NCBI GenBank assembly: GCA_965213885.1 | Contig: OZ243919.1 | Location: forward strand, 2,356,001 to 2,420,000 | Length of the DNA: 64,000 bases | Source: VYFG01 sp965213885 | Lineage (GTDB): Bacteria > Pseudomonadota > Gammaproteobacteria > Arenicellales > Poriferihabitantaceae | Direction of reading: 5' to 3' | Shown here: one piece after another, positions 16,564 through 25,451 of the stretch | Layout: each line of letters starts with the position of its first letter | Numbering within the stretch: position 1 is the stretch's first letter | Made by a program: the position numbers and the translations under genes | Notes under the pieces: generated by a model | What the model was told of the DNA's origin: nothing | The model's input: only the letters and a program-made list of their open reading frames with translations | Databases searched by the model: none

Positions 16564-17322
16564 ATGGTTTCTCCCCAATCCCTGCCGGCGGATTTCACCC
16601 CGGGGCCGGGACTGCTTCGGGGGAGAAACCTGCTGGTAACCGGCGCCCATTCGGACCTGGGTCATGCAGTGACCACCGCGCTGGCCTCCCACGGGGCATC
16701 GCTCCTGTTGTGCACGCGCAAGGAACGCCTGCTGGCGGAACTGTATGATACGCTGGTCGCGGAAAACTACCCCGAACCGCTACTCATCGCCATGGACCTG
16801 AACCAGGCGGAAGGGGAACACTTTTCCCAGCTGGCCGACAGCCTGGGGGAGGTAGTGGGCACCCTGCACGGAATCGTCCACCTGGACCTCCCCTCCGCCC
16901 CGCTGTCGCCGGTAACGCTCTCGAAGCTCGAGACCTGGGAGACCTGCCTGCGACGGGTGCTCCGACAGCCGATGCAGCTCATCCGCGCCCTGATCCCGCT
17001 GATGCAGGCCGCGGACAACCCGTCGGTCGTGCTCCATACCCTGCCCTGCGGACGGCAGGGAAAGGCGTATTGGGGACCGCTCGGCTGCGCCCTCGCCGCC
17101 CTGGAAAACCTCTGCCAGATTCTCGCGGAGGAGCATCCGAAAATCCGGTTCAACACCCTGGACACGGGGCCGGTGGATTCCGACCTGCGGCGGCGTTTCT
17201 ATCCGGGCGAGAACCGTTCACGCCTCAAGCCGGTCACCGACCCGGCAGTGATCAACGGATTCCTTCATCTGGTCTCGGGCGTAGGGGAGAGCCAGAGCGG
17301 CAAGGCATTCCGGGTCGCCTGA
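16564..17322 (+). CDS. YciK-like short-chain dehydrogenase relative lacking catalytic residues
   Basis: A 252-residue Rossmann-fold SDR resembling YciK. The nucleotide loop is LLVTGAHSDLGHAV and the NNAG-equivalent strand is GTLHGIVHLDLPSAPLSP. The catalytic Ser-Tyr-Lys triad is not preserved: the region that should read S...Y-x-x-x-K is LHTLPCGRQGKAYWGPLGCALAALENL broken across residues 155-180, with leucine and alanine-type residues where Tyr and Lys are expected. NTLDTGPVDSDLRR near the C-terminus is the usual P-G-x-x-x-T equivalent. It may be a pseudoenzyme or bind nucleotide only. It diverges from the response-regulator gene with 73 bases between starts. Confidence 0.75.
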   Translation: MVSPQSLPADFTPGPGLLRGRNLLVTGAHSDLGHAVTTALASHGASLLLCTRKERLLAELYDTLVAENYPEPLLIAMDLNQAEGEHFSQLADSLGEVVGTLHGIVHLDLPSAPLSPVTLSKLETWETCLRRVLRQPMQLIRALIPLMQAADNPSVVLHTLPCGRQGKAYWGPLGCALAALENLCQILAEEHPKIRFNTLDTGPVDSDLRRRFYPGENRSRLKPVTDPAVINGFLHLVSGVGESQSGKAFRVA

Positions 17323-17356
17323 ACCGGGGCATCCGAAGCACCGGCGACGCCGGGCG

Positions 17357-18601
17357 CTATTCGGTATCGTCGTCGTCGAGTTCCAGCAGCGGCACGCTCG
17401 GAATCGAGTTGCCCGCAATGCCGCGGATGGAGCCGTACATGTGATTGGTGCTGAGCAGCACCTTCTCGATCTGTTTTTCGCGCTTCTTCCAGATCGTCTG
17501 CATGGAGCGTTTCTCGGACTCCAGGTCCGTCTGCAGCCGGGTGAACCCCTCCACGATGGCCTCGACCTGCTGGCGGAACTCATTGCCGGTGAGGTAATCG
17601 TACAGCATGCCCATCTTGTCGCCGCGGTTCTCCCGGGCAGCGACCGCCTCGCTCAGGCGGATGACTCCGTCCCGCAACACCACGGACAGGCTGCGGAATT
17701 CCTCGAAACTGCAGATCCAGATGCCGTCCCTCAGCCCCATGCAGTCCATGTCCGGGGGCATGGTCTGGGTGACGAGGACCCCCACACCAGCCCCCTTCTC
17801 CCGGATATCCTGCCGGAACTTCTCGATCCAGCCGGGCTGGAATGCCTTTGCGCGCTTGCTTTCGTAGTAGATCGTTCCGCAATTCTGGCGACTGCGCGTA
17901 TGGACGATCTGCAGGCAGTCCGCACCGCGCGCGCCCTTCTTGATCTCCTCGATGGTATCCAGGGGAAACCGTGCCCGCAGCCATTCCTCGATGGCGAGCT
18001 CCTGCACTTCCCCCTGTAATTGTATGGAACCCTGCTCGACCCTGCGCTGGGCATCCTGCAACTGGCGGTTCAGGTCGGAGATCACCTTGTCGCGTTCCGC
18101 CATGTCAAGCCGGGACTTTTCCTCCAGGTTCCGCTTGATCTGTTCACGATCCCGGGTGAGCTTCCTCTCGGCCTCCGCCCTGACAACGTCGGACAGTTCT
18201 TCCTTTTCCCGCTGCAGCCGCGCGATATCCGCCTGGGCGCGGTGAAAGGCCTTCAGCTTCTCGTTCTTCTCGCCGAGTTCCCGCTCGAGCGACCCGAGTT
18301 TTTCCTCCTGTTCGGACTCGATCCGGCTTTTCAGCTGCTGCGCCAGTTCCGCCTCCCGCTCCTTGATGCCGAGGGCAATGGCCGCCTCGGTTTCCCTTGC
18401 CTGGCGTGCCCGCTCCTCTTGCAGCGCCGCCTGCTGGCGGTCGATCTCCTCCTTCCCTGCGCGGATCTGTTCCTCCTGCTGTTTCCGTTGCGCCTCGAGT
18501 TCGCCGCGCAGCCGGTTCTCGATGCGGTGGGTAAGCACGTCGTTGACGTCAATCTCCCGGCCGCAGCCGGGACACTGGATGCGGCTGCTGTCGTCAGCCA
18601 T
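17357..18601 (-). CDS. DUF2130 coiled-coil protein
   Basis: A 414-residue cytoplasmic protein. The N-terminus has a CPGCG zinc-knuckle-like pair (residues 10-13), followed by a long charged coiled coil (about 30-190, rich in E, K, R and Q). The conserved DUF2130 domain (about 195-380) contains EEWLRARFPLDTIEEIKKG, GTIYYESKRAKAFQPGWIEKFR and VLVTQTMPPDMD. The domain has the look of a restriction-endonuclease fold (I-x-Y-E-S-K-R), as suggested for the family, but its function is unknown. The C-terminus is acidic (LDDDDTE). It overlaps the 3' end of the adenine deaminase gene by 8 bases and is probably co-transcribed with it. Confidence 0.85.
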   Translation of the reverse strand: MADDSSRIQCPGCGREIDVNDVLTHRIENRLRGELEAQRKQQEEQIRAGKEEIDRQQAALQEERARQARETEAAIALGIKEREAELAQQLKSRIESEQEEKLGSLERELGEKNEKLKAFHRAQADIARLQREKEELSDVVRAEAERKLTRDREQIKRNLEEKSRLDMAERDKVISDLNRQLQDAQRRVEQGSIQLQGEVQELAIEEWLRARFPLDTIEEIKKGARGADCLQIVHTRSRQNCGTIYYESKRAKAFQPGWIEKFRQDIREKGAGVGVLVTQTMPPDMDCMGLRDGIWICSFEEFRSLSVVLRDGVIRLSEAVAARENRGDKMGMLYDYLTGNEFRQQVEAIVEGFTRLQTDLESEKRSMQTIWKKREKQIEKVLLSTNHMYGSIRGIAGNSIPSVPLLELDDDDTE

Positions 18602-19616
18602 CCGCAGATGCCAGGAAGCGATCGAGTTCTTCGTGCAGGGCCTGCCGCCGGGACTGCGGCGCGAACACCGCGTCCGCGGCGTTCCGGGTGAGCCGCACCA
18701 GCTGGGCCCGGGTCAGGGCCAGGGCGCCTGCAACCGCCTCCAGGTTCTCGTTCATGTATCCGCCGAAATAGGCGGGATCATCGGAATTGACCGTGGCCTT
18801 CAGGCCATGGTCCAGCATGTCCGCCAGGGGGTGCTCTGCCATGGATCCGACCACGCAAAGCCGCAGGTTGGACAGGGGGCACACGGTCAGCGGTACCTGC
18901 TCGCGGACCAGGCGGCGGACGAGTACCGGGTCCCGAAGACAGCTGTTGCCGTGATCGATGCGTTCCACGCCCAGGCTGTCCAGGGCGCCGCGGACATATT
19001 CCGGCGGCCCTTCCTCGCCGGCATGCGCAACGCGGCGGTAGCCCCGCCTGGCAGCCTCCCTGAATACCTGTTCGAATTTCTCCGGGGGATTTCCCCGTTC
19101 ACCTGAATCCAGGCCCACCGCGACGATCCGGTGGCGGAACGGCTCGGCCTGGTCCAGGGTCCGGAATGCCTCCTGCTCGTCCAGGTGGCGGAGGAAGCAC
19201 ATGATCAGTTCCGAACTGATGCCGAATTCCCGCTCGGCGCGGTCCAGTGCCGAGGTGATGCCGAGGACAGCGGTTTCAAACGGTATCCCCCGGTTCACAT
19301 GCCCCTGGGGGTCGAAGAATATTTCCGTATGTCGCAGGTTCTGCGCCTGTCCGCGAACCAGGTACGCCCAGGTCAGATCGAAGAAATCCTGTTCCGTGCG
19401 CAGGACATTCATACCCTCGTAGTAGACGTCGAGAAAATCCTGCAGGCGGGTGAACGAGTACGCCTCGCGGAGCGCCTCCACCGATGGATACCGAAGCCCG
19501 GTTCCGTTGCGTTCCGCCAGGTCAAACACCAGTTCCGGCTCCAGCGTTCCCTCGATGTGACAGTGCAGCTCGATCTTGGGCAGTGCCCGGATGAATGCGG
19601 TGTCAGTGGCTTCCAT
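18594..19616 (-). CDS. Adenine deaminase (adenosine-deaminase-like family)
   Basis: A 340-residue zinc amidohydrolase that deaminates adenine to hypoxanthine for purine salvage. Metal ligands appear as HCHIEGTLEPEL (His18 and His20), HAGEEGPP (third His and catalytic Glu) and NSDDPAYFGGYMNEN (metal Asp). The general base is in DHGNSCL. The DPAYFGGY form and the segment DFLDVYYEGMNVLRTEQDFFDLTWAYL are typical of adenine deaminases rather than adenosine deaminases. The leucine of the usual H-L-H is cysteine here. It precedes the DUF2130 gene in an 8-base overlap. Confidence 0.88.
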   Translation of the reverse strand: MEATDTAFIRALPKIELHCHIEGTLEPELVFDLAERNGTGLRYPSVEALREAYSFTRLQDFLDVYYEGMNVLRTEQDFFDLTWAYLVRGQAQNLRHTEIFFDPQGHVNRGIPFETAVLGITSALDRAEREFGISSELIMCFLRHLDEQEAFRTLDQAEPFRHRIVAVGLDSGERGNPPEKFEQVFREAARRGYRRVAHAGEEGPPEYVRGALDSLGVERIDHGNSCLRDPVLVRRLVREQVPLTVCPLSNLRLCVVGSMAEHPLADMLDHGLKATVNSDDPAYFGGYMNENLEAVAGALALTRAQLVRLTRNAADAVFAPQSRRQALHEELDRFLASADG

Positions 19617-19778
19617 GGCGGGAAAGATAGCACAGAAGTGGATGAAAGATTTCTCCGGGGAAGCGGGTGTCAGGCTTCCTCCGGGGCCGGACGGATCACC
19701 TGGGCGACAACGAACGCCGGGAACGCGCGCCAGCCAGCCACGGGCACCGCTTTCAACCTGTCCGATCGTCCGGTCCGG

Positions 19779-22700
19779 TCATCCGGACGTGCCGCCGGCA
19801 TCCTCCGTCTCGCTGGCGGCCAGCAGCACCGCATTGCCGCCTGCAGCTGTGGTGTCGATGCAGACGGAACGTTCCGCGACATAGGCTTCCGGGTAGATGC
19901 GCTCCGTGATCAGCCGCACGATCGGCCCGGTGCGGGCCGCCAGCCGGCGGCGGACCGCCGCCAGGTCCTGGGTGCCGTCCGCGGAAACCGCAGACGGGTT
20001 CAGGTCATCCAGCCGCGCCGGATGAAGAGCCCCGTCCAGTGCCACCAGGGGCATCCCCTGTCCCAGCAGGGGCGTCAGCGCCGCCAGTGCCCCGGCCCCC
20101 ACCGCGAGCACCCGGTTGCCCGGCCACAGGGCCTGTACGGTCCTGTCCAGGAGGGCGTCCGGATCATGCGACAGGCACACCACGAGGCCCAGCGGGTGCC
20201 TGGCAATCCGGTTGGACTCGCCGGTAGGGCCTGGAAGAATCACAGGCCCGCAGTCCATGTCCGCGGCCGCCGCCATGACTTCGGGGACACGCCCCCGGAG
20301 CAGTTCCCACAGACACGCCGGCCGGTCGCGGCGGTCTCCCCTGGACAACTCCCCAAGCCCCCTGACGGCCCTGTCCAGCGTGCCCTTCGACACCGGGTTC
20401 GCGGGGACCCCGCTTTCGCCGGAAGGGGGGTCGTCCCACCGGCAGAAGCGGCGCAGGTAGTAGGGGCCGCCGGCCTTCGGGCCGGTGCCGGAAAGACCCT
20501 CCCCGCCGAATGGCTGGGAGCCCACCACGGCGCCGATCTGGTTGCGGTTCACGTAGATATTGCCCGCGCGCACGTGTTTGACGACATCCTGCGCACGCTG
20601 GTCGATGCGGGTATGCAGCCCGAAGGTGAGGCCGTAACCGGCCGCGTTGACGGCATCCACGACCCGGGAGATTTCCGGCGCCTCGAATGAAGCCACATGC
20701 AGGACCGGGCCGAAAATTTCCCCGGTCACCTCCCCGATGCCTCCGACCGCGATCACCATGGGCGGTACGAAATGCCCTGCAGGCGGCACGTCCAGTTCGT
20801 AGAGCAGCCGGCCGTCTGCCCGGCACTGCGCACGGTAGGCCAGGATCCTGGTCGCCGATTCCCTGTCTATGACGGGACCCACGTCCGTGGACAGGGCGAG
20901 CGGATCGCCCACGGACAGCGCCCTCATGGCCCCGAACAGCATCTCGAGCAACCGGTCCCGGATATCGTCCTGCACATAGAGGACGCGCAGGGCCGAGCAC
21001 CGCTGACCCGCACTGCGGAACGCGCCTTCCACGATATCTGCCACCGCCTGCTCCAGCAGCGCGGTCGAGTCCACGATCATGGCATTGATGCCGCCGGTTT
21101 CCGCGATCAGCATGGCGTCCGGCGCCGCTGTCCGGGCCAACTGCCGGTTGATGACCGCGGCCACGTCCGTGGACCCGGTAAAGCAGACCCCCGCGATCTC
21201 GGCCCGGGCCGTCAGCGCGGCGCCCACGGTTTCACCATCGCCGATGACCAGTTGCAGCACGTCCGCCGGGATGCCCGCCCGGTGCAGAAGCCCGACTGCC
21301 CTGCCGGCGATCAGCGGTGTCTGCTCCGCCGGCTTCGCGAGCACGGTGTTGCCGGTGACGAGCGCGGCGGCGACCTGGCCGGTGAAGATGGCCAGAGGGA
21401 AATTCCAGGGGGATATGCAGACAATGGCCCCCCTGGCCACGGTGCCCCGTTCCGCCAGCAGGGCCCTGGCGGCGTAATAGCGCAGAAAATCCACGGCCTC
21501 GCGAATCTCGGCGATGGCGTCCGCCAGGGTCTTTCCCGCCTCCCGGGCCAGCAGTGCGAGCCATTCCCCGGTGTGGTCCTCGTACAGGTCCGCGGCCCGC
21601 AACAGCCGCCGGGCCCGGTCGGCGACCGGCAACGCGGACCAGTCCGGGAAGGCGGACACGGCCCTGGCCGCCATGGCCGGCAGCGCTCCCGGGTCGCAGG
21701 GCGTGACCCTGCCGACCGTCTCGTCCGGGTCCGCGGGGTTCCTGACCGCCACGGCGCCGCCCGTCCCCGGCGGGAAATCCCAGAAGCGACCGCCCAGCCA
21801 TCGATCGCGGGCTGCCAACAGCCCGCCGCAGATGCCCGGATGGTTGACGTCGTATCCCCGGGAATTCCGCCGCCCGGGTGCGTACAGGTCCCGGGGCGGT
21901 GGAATCCTCGGGTTCGGCACGGCGTCCAGGGCTCCGACCGCGGCCACGGGGTCCCGCGCGATCTCCTCCGGACTGACCGCCGCGTCCACAATCTGGTTGA
22001 CGAAGCTCGAGTTGGCACCGTTCTCGAGCAGCCTTCGCACCAGGTAGGCCAGCAGGTCCTCGTGGGTGCCCACAGGCGCATAGATACGGCAGCGGGTGCC
22101 CACCTGATCGCGCACGATGTCATGCAGCGCCTCCCCCATGCCGTGGAGGCGCTGGAACTCGAAACCGTCCCGGTCTTCTCCCGCCAGGTGCAGCACCGCC
22201 GCCATGGTATGGGCGTTGTGGGTGGCGAACTGCGGGTAGACCCGGTCACGCATGCCGAGGAGCCTGCGGGCACAGGCGAGATAGCTGACATCGGTGGAAG
22301 CCTTGCGGGTGAACACCGGGAATCCGGACAGGCCGTTCACCTGCGCGCGCTTGATCTCGGTATCCCAGTAGGCCCCCTTCACCAGCCGGACCATGATGCG
22401 GCGGCCGTGTTTTCCGGCCAGTCCGTACAGCCAGTCCAGCACCGGGACCGCGCGCTGCCCATAGGCCTGCACCACGATGCCGAAGCCGTCCCAGCCTGCA
22501 AGCGACGGGTCAGGCAGGACCCGTTCGACCACGTCCAGGGACACTTCCAGCCTGTCCGCCTCCTCGGCATCGATGTTGAGCCCCACGCCGGCCTGCCGCG
22601 CGGACCGGCAGAGTTCCAGCACCCGGTCGCACATCAGCGGCAGCATGCGGTCGGCCTGGACGAATTCGTAACGCGGGTGCAGGGCGCTCAGCTTGACGGA

Positions 22701-23423
22701 AATACCGGGATTGTCCCGCAGGTCCCCGGAACGGGCCCTGGCATTGATGGTCCGGATCGCCGCCAGGTAGGTCGCGTGGTACCTCCGGGCATCGGCCCCG
22801 GTACGTGCGGCCTCGCCCAGCATGTCGTAGGAATAGGTGTACCCCGCCTCTTCCATCGGTTCGCCGCGGGCCTGGGCCTCGTCCATATCCTGGCCGAGCA
22901 CGAACTGCTCTCCCATCTCCCGCATGGCGGCCTCCACCGCCCGGCGCACCACGGGCTCCCCCAGTCTGCGCAGGACGCCATGCAGCGCACCGGCCACCCC
23001 CCCAGCCTCTTCCTCGAGCATCCTGCCGGTCAGCAGCAGCGCCCAGGTCGAGGCGTTCACCAGGATGGAGCCGGAATCGCCGATGTGGGAGGCCCAGTCA
23101 TGGGGCACGATCTTGTCCTGGATGAGGGCGTCGATGGTTTTCGCGTCCGGCACCCTCAGCAGGGCCTCCGCCAGGCACATGAGGGCCACCCCTTCGTGGG
23201 TGGACAGCCCGTACTCCGCCAGGAAGGCCTGCATGACACCCGGGGCATGGTGGTTCCTGACCCGCCTGACCAGGTCGGCGCCTGCCGCGCTGATCCGCCG
23301 CCGGGCCGCCGCGTCCAGATCCAGCAGTTGCAGTAGCCGCCGGATGGCGGCGGCCTCATCCTCTAGATACGCCAGGCGAATCCGCTGCCGCTCCGGCTCT
23401 GTCATGCCAATTTCCCGGTTCAC
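19779..23423 (-). CDS. putA: Bifunctional proline dehydrogenase / glutamate-semialdehyde dehydrogenase PutA
   Basis: A 1214-residue enzyme oxidising proline to glutamate in two channelled steps. The arm and FAD-binding proline dehydrogenase barrel occupy about 1-480 (VRLVKGAYWDTEIKRAQ near 351, QFATHNAHT near 404). The aldehyde dehydrogenase half runs from about 545 to 1020, with SPWNFPLAIFTGQVAAAL, FTGSTDVAAV, general-base Glu in AETGGINAM and nucleophilic Cys in AGQRCSALR near 809. A C-terminal domain of roughly 170 residues, as in long PutA proteins, follows. There is no N-terminal ribbon-helix-helix, so unlike E. coli PutA it should not repress its own gene. It diverges from the EamA gene with 243 bases between, which must hold its promoter. 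Confidence 0.95.
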   Translation of the reverse strand: MNREIGMTEPERQRIRLAYLEDEAAAIRRLLQLLDLDAAARRRISAAGADLVRRVRNHHAPGVMQAFLAEYGLSTHEGVALMCLAEALLRVPDAKTIDALIQDKIVPHDWASHIGDSGSILVNASTWALLLTGRMLEEEAGGVAGALHGVLRRLGEPVVRRAVEAAMREMGEQFVLGQDMDEAQARGEPMEEAGYTYSYDMLGEAARTGADARRYHATYLAAIRTINARARSGDLRDNPGISVKLSALHPRYEFVQADRMLPLMCDRVLELCRSARQAGVGLNIDAEEADRLEVSLDVVERVLPDPSLAGWDGFGIVVQAYGQRAVPVLDWLYGLAGKHGRRIMVRLVKGAYWDTEIKRAQVNGLSGFPVFTRKASTDVSYLACARRLLGMRDRVYPQFATHNAHTMAAVLHLAGEDRDGFEFQRLHGMGEALHDIVRDQVGTRCRIYAPVGTHEDLLAYLVRRLLENGANSSFVNQIVDAAVSPEEIARDPVAAVGALDAVPNPRIPPPRDLYAPGRRNSRGYDVNHPGICGGLLAARDRWLGGRFWDFPPGTGGAVAVRNPADPDETVGRVTPCDPGALPAMAARAVSAFPDWSALPVADRARRLLRAADLYEDHTGEWLALLAREAGKTLADAIAEIREAVDFLRYYAARALLAERGTVARGAIVCISPWNFPLAIFTGQVAAALVTGNTVLAKPAEQTPLIAGRAVGLLHRAGIPADVLQLVIGDGETVGAALTARAEIAGVCFTGSTDVAAVINRQLARTAAPDAMLIAETGGINAMIVDSTALLEQAVADIVEGAFRSAGQRCSALRVLYVQDDIRDRLLEMLFGAMRALSVGDPLALSTDVGPVIDRESATRILAYRAQCRADGRLLYELDVPPAGHFVPPMVIAVGGIGEVTGEIFGPVLHVASFEAPEISRVVDAVNAAGYGLTFGLHTRIDQRAQDVVKHVRAGNIYVNRNQIGAVVGSQPFGGEGLSGTGPKAGGPYYLRRFCRWDDPPSGESGVPANPVSKGTLDRAVRGLGELSRGDRRDRPACLWELLRGRVPEVMAAAADMDCGPVILPGPTGESNRIARHPLGLVVCLSHDPDALLDRTVQALWPGNRVLAVGAGALAALTPLLGQGMPLVALDGALHPARLDDLNPSAVSADGTQDLAAVRRRLAARTGPIVRLITERIYPEAYVAERSVCIDTTAAGGNAVLLAASETEDAGGTSG

Positions 23424-23666
23424 CGGAATCTGTTCTGGTGCTGAAATCCTACCAGAGTTCTGCCGGAAGCCGCTCCCGGGCCGGGCCGGCCACCGGACGG
23501 TGCCGAGCGTCCCCGGGGGATTGATTCATGTTACCTTCCGGTCTCCGGCGGCGGACTGGACCGGCACGTCAACGGTGCCCGGGCGTCCGCGTTCCCCCCG
23601 TGAGCTCCCGCCGCTTTCGCGGCCGGCATGTGTATCGGTCCCGACCCGGTACCGGACCCCCAAGAC

Positions 23667-24539
23667 GTGACTTCGCGATACCTGATCCCGCTGCTGTTCG
23701 TGACCCTCTGGAGCACGGGCTTCATCGGTGCCAAGTACGGCCTGCCCGCCGCGGAGCCGTTCACCTTTCTCGGCGTGCGCATGCTGGTCGCGGTGCTGGC
23801 CCTGGGAATCCTGATTCCCCTGTTCAGGGTTCGATGGCCGGGACGTCCGCGTGACTACCTGCACATCGCGGTGGTCGGCGTCCTGGTTCACGGCGTCTAC
23901 CTCGGGGGCGTGTTCTCCGCCATCTACCGAGGCGTCGATGCGGGCCTGAGCGCGGTCATCGTGGGTCTGCAGCCGCTGGTCACCGTGCTCCTGGCCGCCC
24001 TCTGGCTGAAGGAGGATCTCGGGCGCCTGAAAATGCTCGGGATGCTCGTCGGTCTCGCCGGGATCACGATCGTCATCGGCGAGCGCGGGATCGGCATCAC
24101 GGGAATCAGTGTGACCGGCCTGTCCCTTTGCGTGGCGTCCCTGCTGGCAATCTCCTGCGGCACCCTGTACCAGAAGCGATTCTGCACCGAATTCGACCTG
24201 CTGCCCGGCGTGCTGGTGCAGTATCTCGCTGCGGGGGGGTTCTACTGGGTGCTTGCGTTCGCTCTGGAAAGCCGCGACATCTACTGGTCGCCCCGGTTCG
24301 TCCTCGCCCTCGGCTGGCTGGTGCTGGTGCTCTCCCTGGGAGCGGTCCTGCTGCTCATGCGGCTGATCCGCCACGGTGAAGCCGGGCGCGTGGCAAGCCT
24401 GTTCTACCTGGTGCCGCCGCTGGTCGCCGTGGAGGCATGGCTGCTGTTCGGTGAACGACTGTCGGCCGCCGCCGTCGGCGGCATTGCACTGTGCGTGCTC
24501 GGAGTGGCCATGGTCATGAAGTCCCCCGCCCGGGCGTAG
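23667..24539 (+). CDS. EamA/DMT-superfamily exporter
   Basis: A 290-residue integral membrane protein with ten predicted helices in two EamA repeats; it begins VTSRYLIPLLFVTLWSTGFIGAKYGL, typical of the family's first helix (LWSTGFIGAK). The first repeat ends around ALWLKEDLGRLKMLGMLVGLAG and the second ends around LFGERLSAAAVGGIALCVLGV, the conserved E-x-L-x-x-x-x-x-G pattern. Family members export amino acids or metabolites. GTG at 23667 is chosen because an upstream ATG (23628) would add a polar proline-rich extension. It is divergent from putA, so a role in amino-acid export is plausible but unproven. Confidence 0.85.
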   Translation: MTSRYLIPLLFVTLWSTGFIGAKYGLPAAEPFTFLGVRMLVAVLALGILIPLFRVRWPGRPRDYLHIAVVGVLVHGVYLGGVFSAIYRGVDAGLSAVIVGLQPLVTVLLAALWLKEDLGRLKMLGMLVGLAGITIVIGERGIGITGISVTGLSLCVASLLAISCGTLYQKRFCTEFDLLPGVLVQYLAAGGFYWVLAFALESRDIYWSPRFVLALGWLVLVLSLGAVLLLMRLIRHGEAGRVASLFYLVPPLVAVEAWLLFGERLSAAAVGGIALCVLGVAMVMKSPARA

Positions 24540-24628
24540 GCGCGGGTTCCCCGGGCGGGAGACGGCACTTTTTCCCGGCGCCAACAAACGGTAACATTGC
24601 TCCCGGACCGGCAACCGAGATTCCCTCC

Positions 24629-25285
24629 ATGGCAGACGACCCGAAGGGCCCGAGCGCATTTGTGACCGAAGCCTACTCCCTCAAGGACAAGGAGGGCATC
24701 CTCGCGTTCTACCGAAAATGGGCCGACGACTACGACCGGAATCTGCAGTCCCTCGGCTATGTCTCGCCGCGGGACATCGCCGCCCTGCTCGCCGCCCACC
24801 TGGAGGACCGGGACGCTACCGTCCTCGACCTCGGCTGCGGCACCGGGCTCACCGGCCAGGAGGCCGCCGGGAAGGGGTTCACCCGAATCGACGGAATCGA
24901 TATCTCGGGCGAGATGATTGCGGTGGCGCGGTCCCGGGGGATCTACCGCCGCCTGCTGGTGGGGGATCTGAACCGCTCCCTGCCGCTGCCGGACAACGCC
25001 TATGACGCCGCGATCTCCTCCGGCACCTTCACCCATGGACATGTCGGCCCCGAACCGATACCGGAAATCCTGCGGGTACTGAACCCCGGGGGCCTGCTGG
25101 CCTGCACGATACACTTCGACCTGTGGCACAGCCGCGGTTTCGACGCCATGTTCGCAGAGCTGATGTCGGGCGGCCTCGTCCGGTGCGAGGCCCTGTCCGA
25201 GGGCCCCTACTACGAGGGCGGCGACAATGAAGGCTGGTACTGTGTGTACCGGAAGCTGGCGGACGGTAACCCGGCATCCGGATGA
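24629..25285 (+). CDS. Class I SAM-dependent methyltransferase (METTL27-like)
   Basis: A 218-residue cytoplasmic methyltransferase. Motif I is VLDLGCGTGLTGQEAA at about 66-80, motif II is DGIDISGEMI near 90, and DAAISSGTFTHGH follows as motif IV. The N-terminal AYSLKDKEGILAFYRKWADDYD and the C-terminal EGWYCVYRKL are typical of the Williams-Beuren (METTL27)-like group, whose substrates are unknown. ATG at 24629 is preceded by poor ribosome-binding sequence, but upstream sequence is unlike the family. It follows the EamA gene after 89 bases. Confidence 0.82.
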   Translation: MADDPKGPSAFVTEAYSLKDKEGILAFYRKWADDYDRNLQSLGYVSPRDIAALLAAHLEDRDATVLDLGCGTGLTGQEAAGKGFTRIDGIDISGEMIAVARSRGIYRRLLVGDLNRSLPLPDNAYDAAISSGTFTHGHVGPEPIPEILRVLNPGGLLACTIHFDLWHSRGFDAMFAELMSGGLVRCEALSEGPYYEGGDNEGWYCVYRKLADGNPASG

Positions 25286-25451
25286 ACCGGTGTCCATGAA
25301 CCGAAGACCCTGCGGCTCGGGGCACCCGGAAGCGGCGGGTTCCCGGCATCTGCCCGCCGGCAAGCGCCTTGCGGGCAGTGACCGGTCCCCGTTCCTTCGG
25401 CTAGACTAGAACCATTCCCAGCCACCCGCCCGCCCCATCCGGTTTCCGCCC

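Noticed and set aside
20697..23336. 879-codon plus-strand open frame over putA
   Set aside because: It is the antisense of putA in high-GC sequence; the translation is rich in G, R, P and H without domains, while putA has clear active sites.
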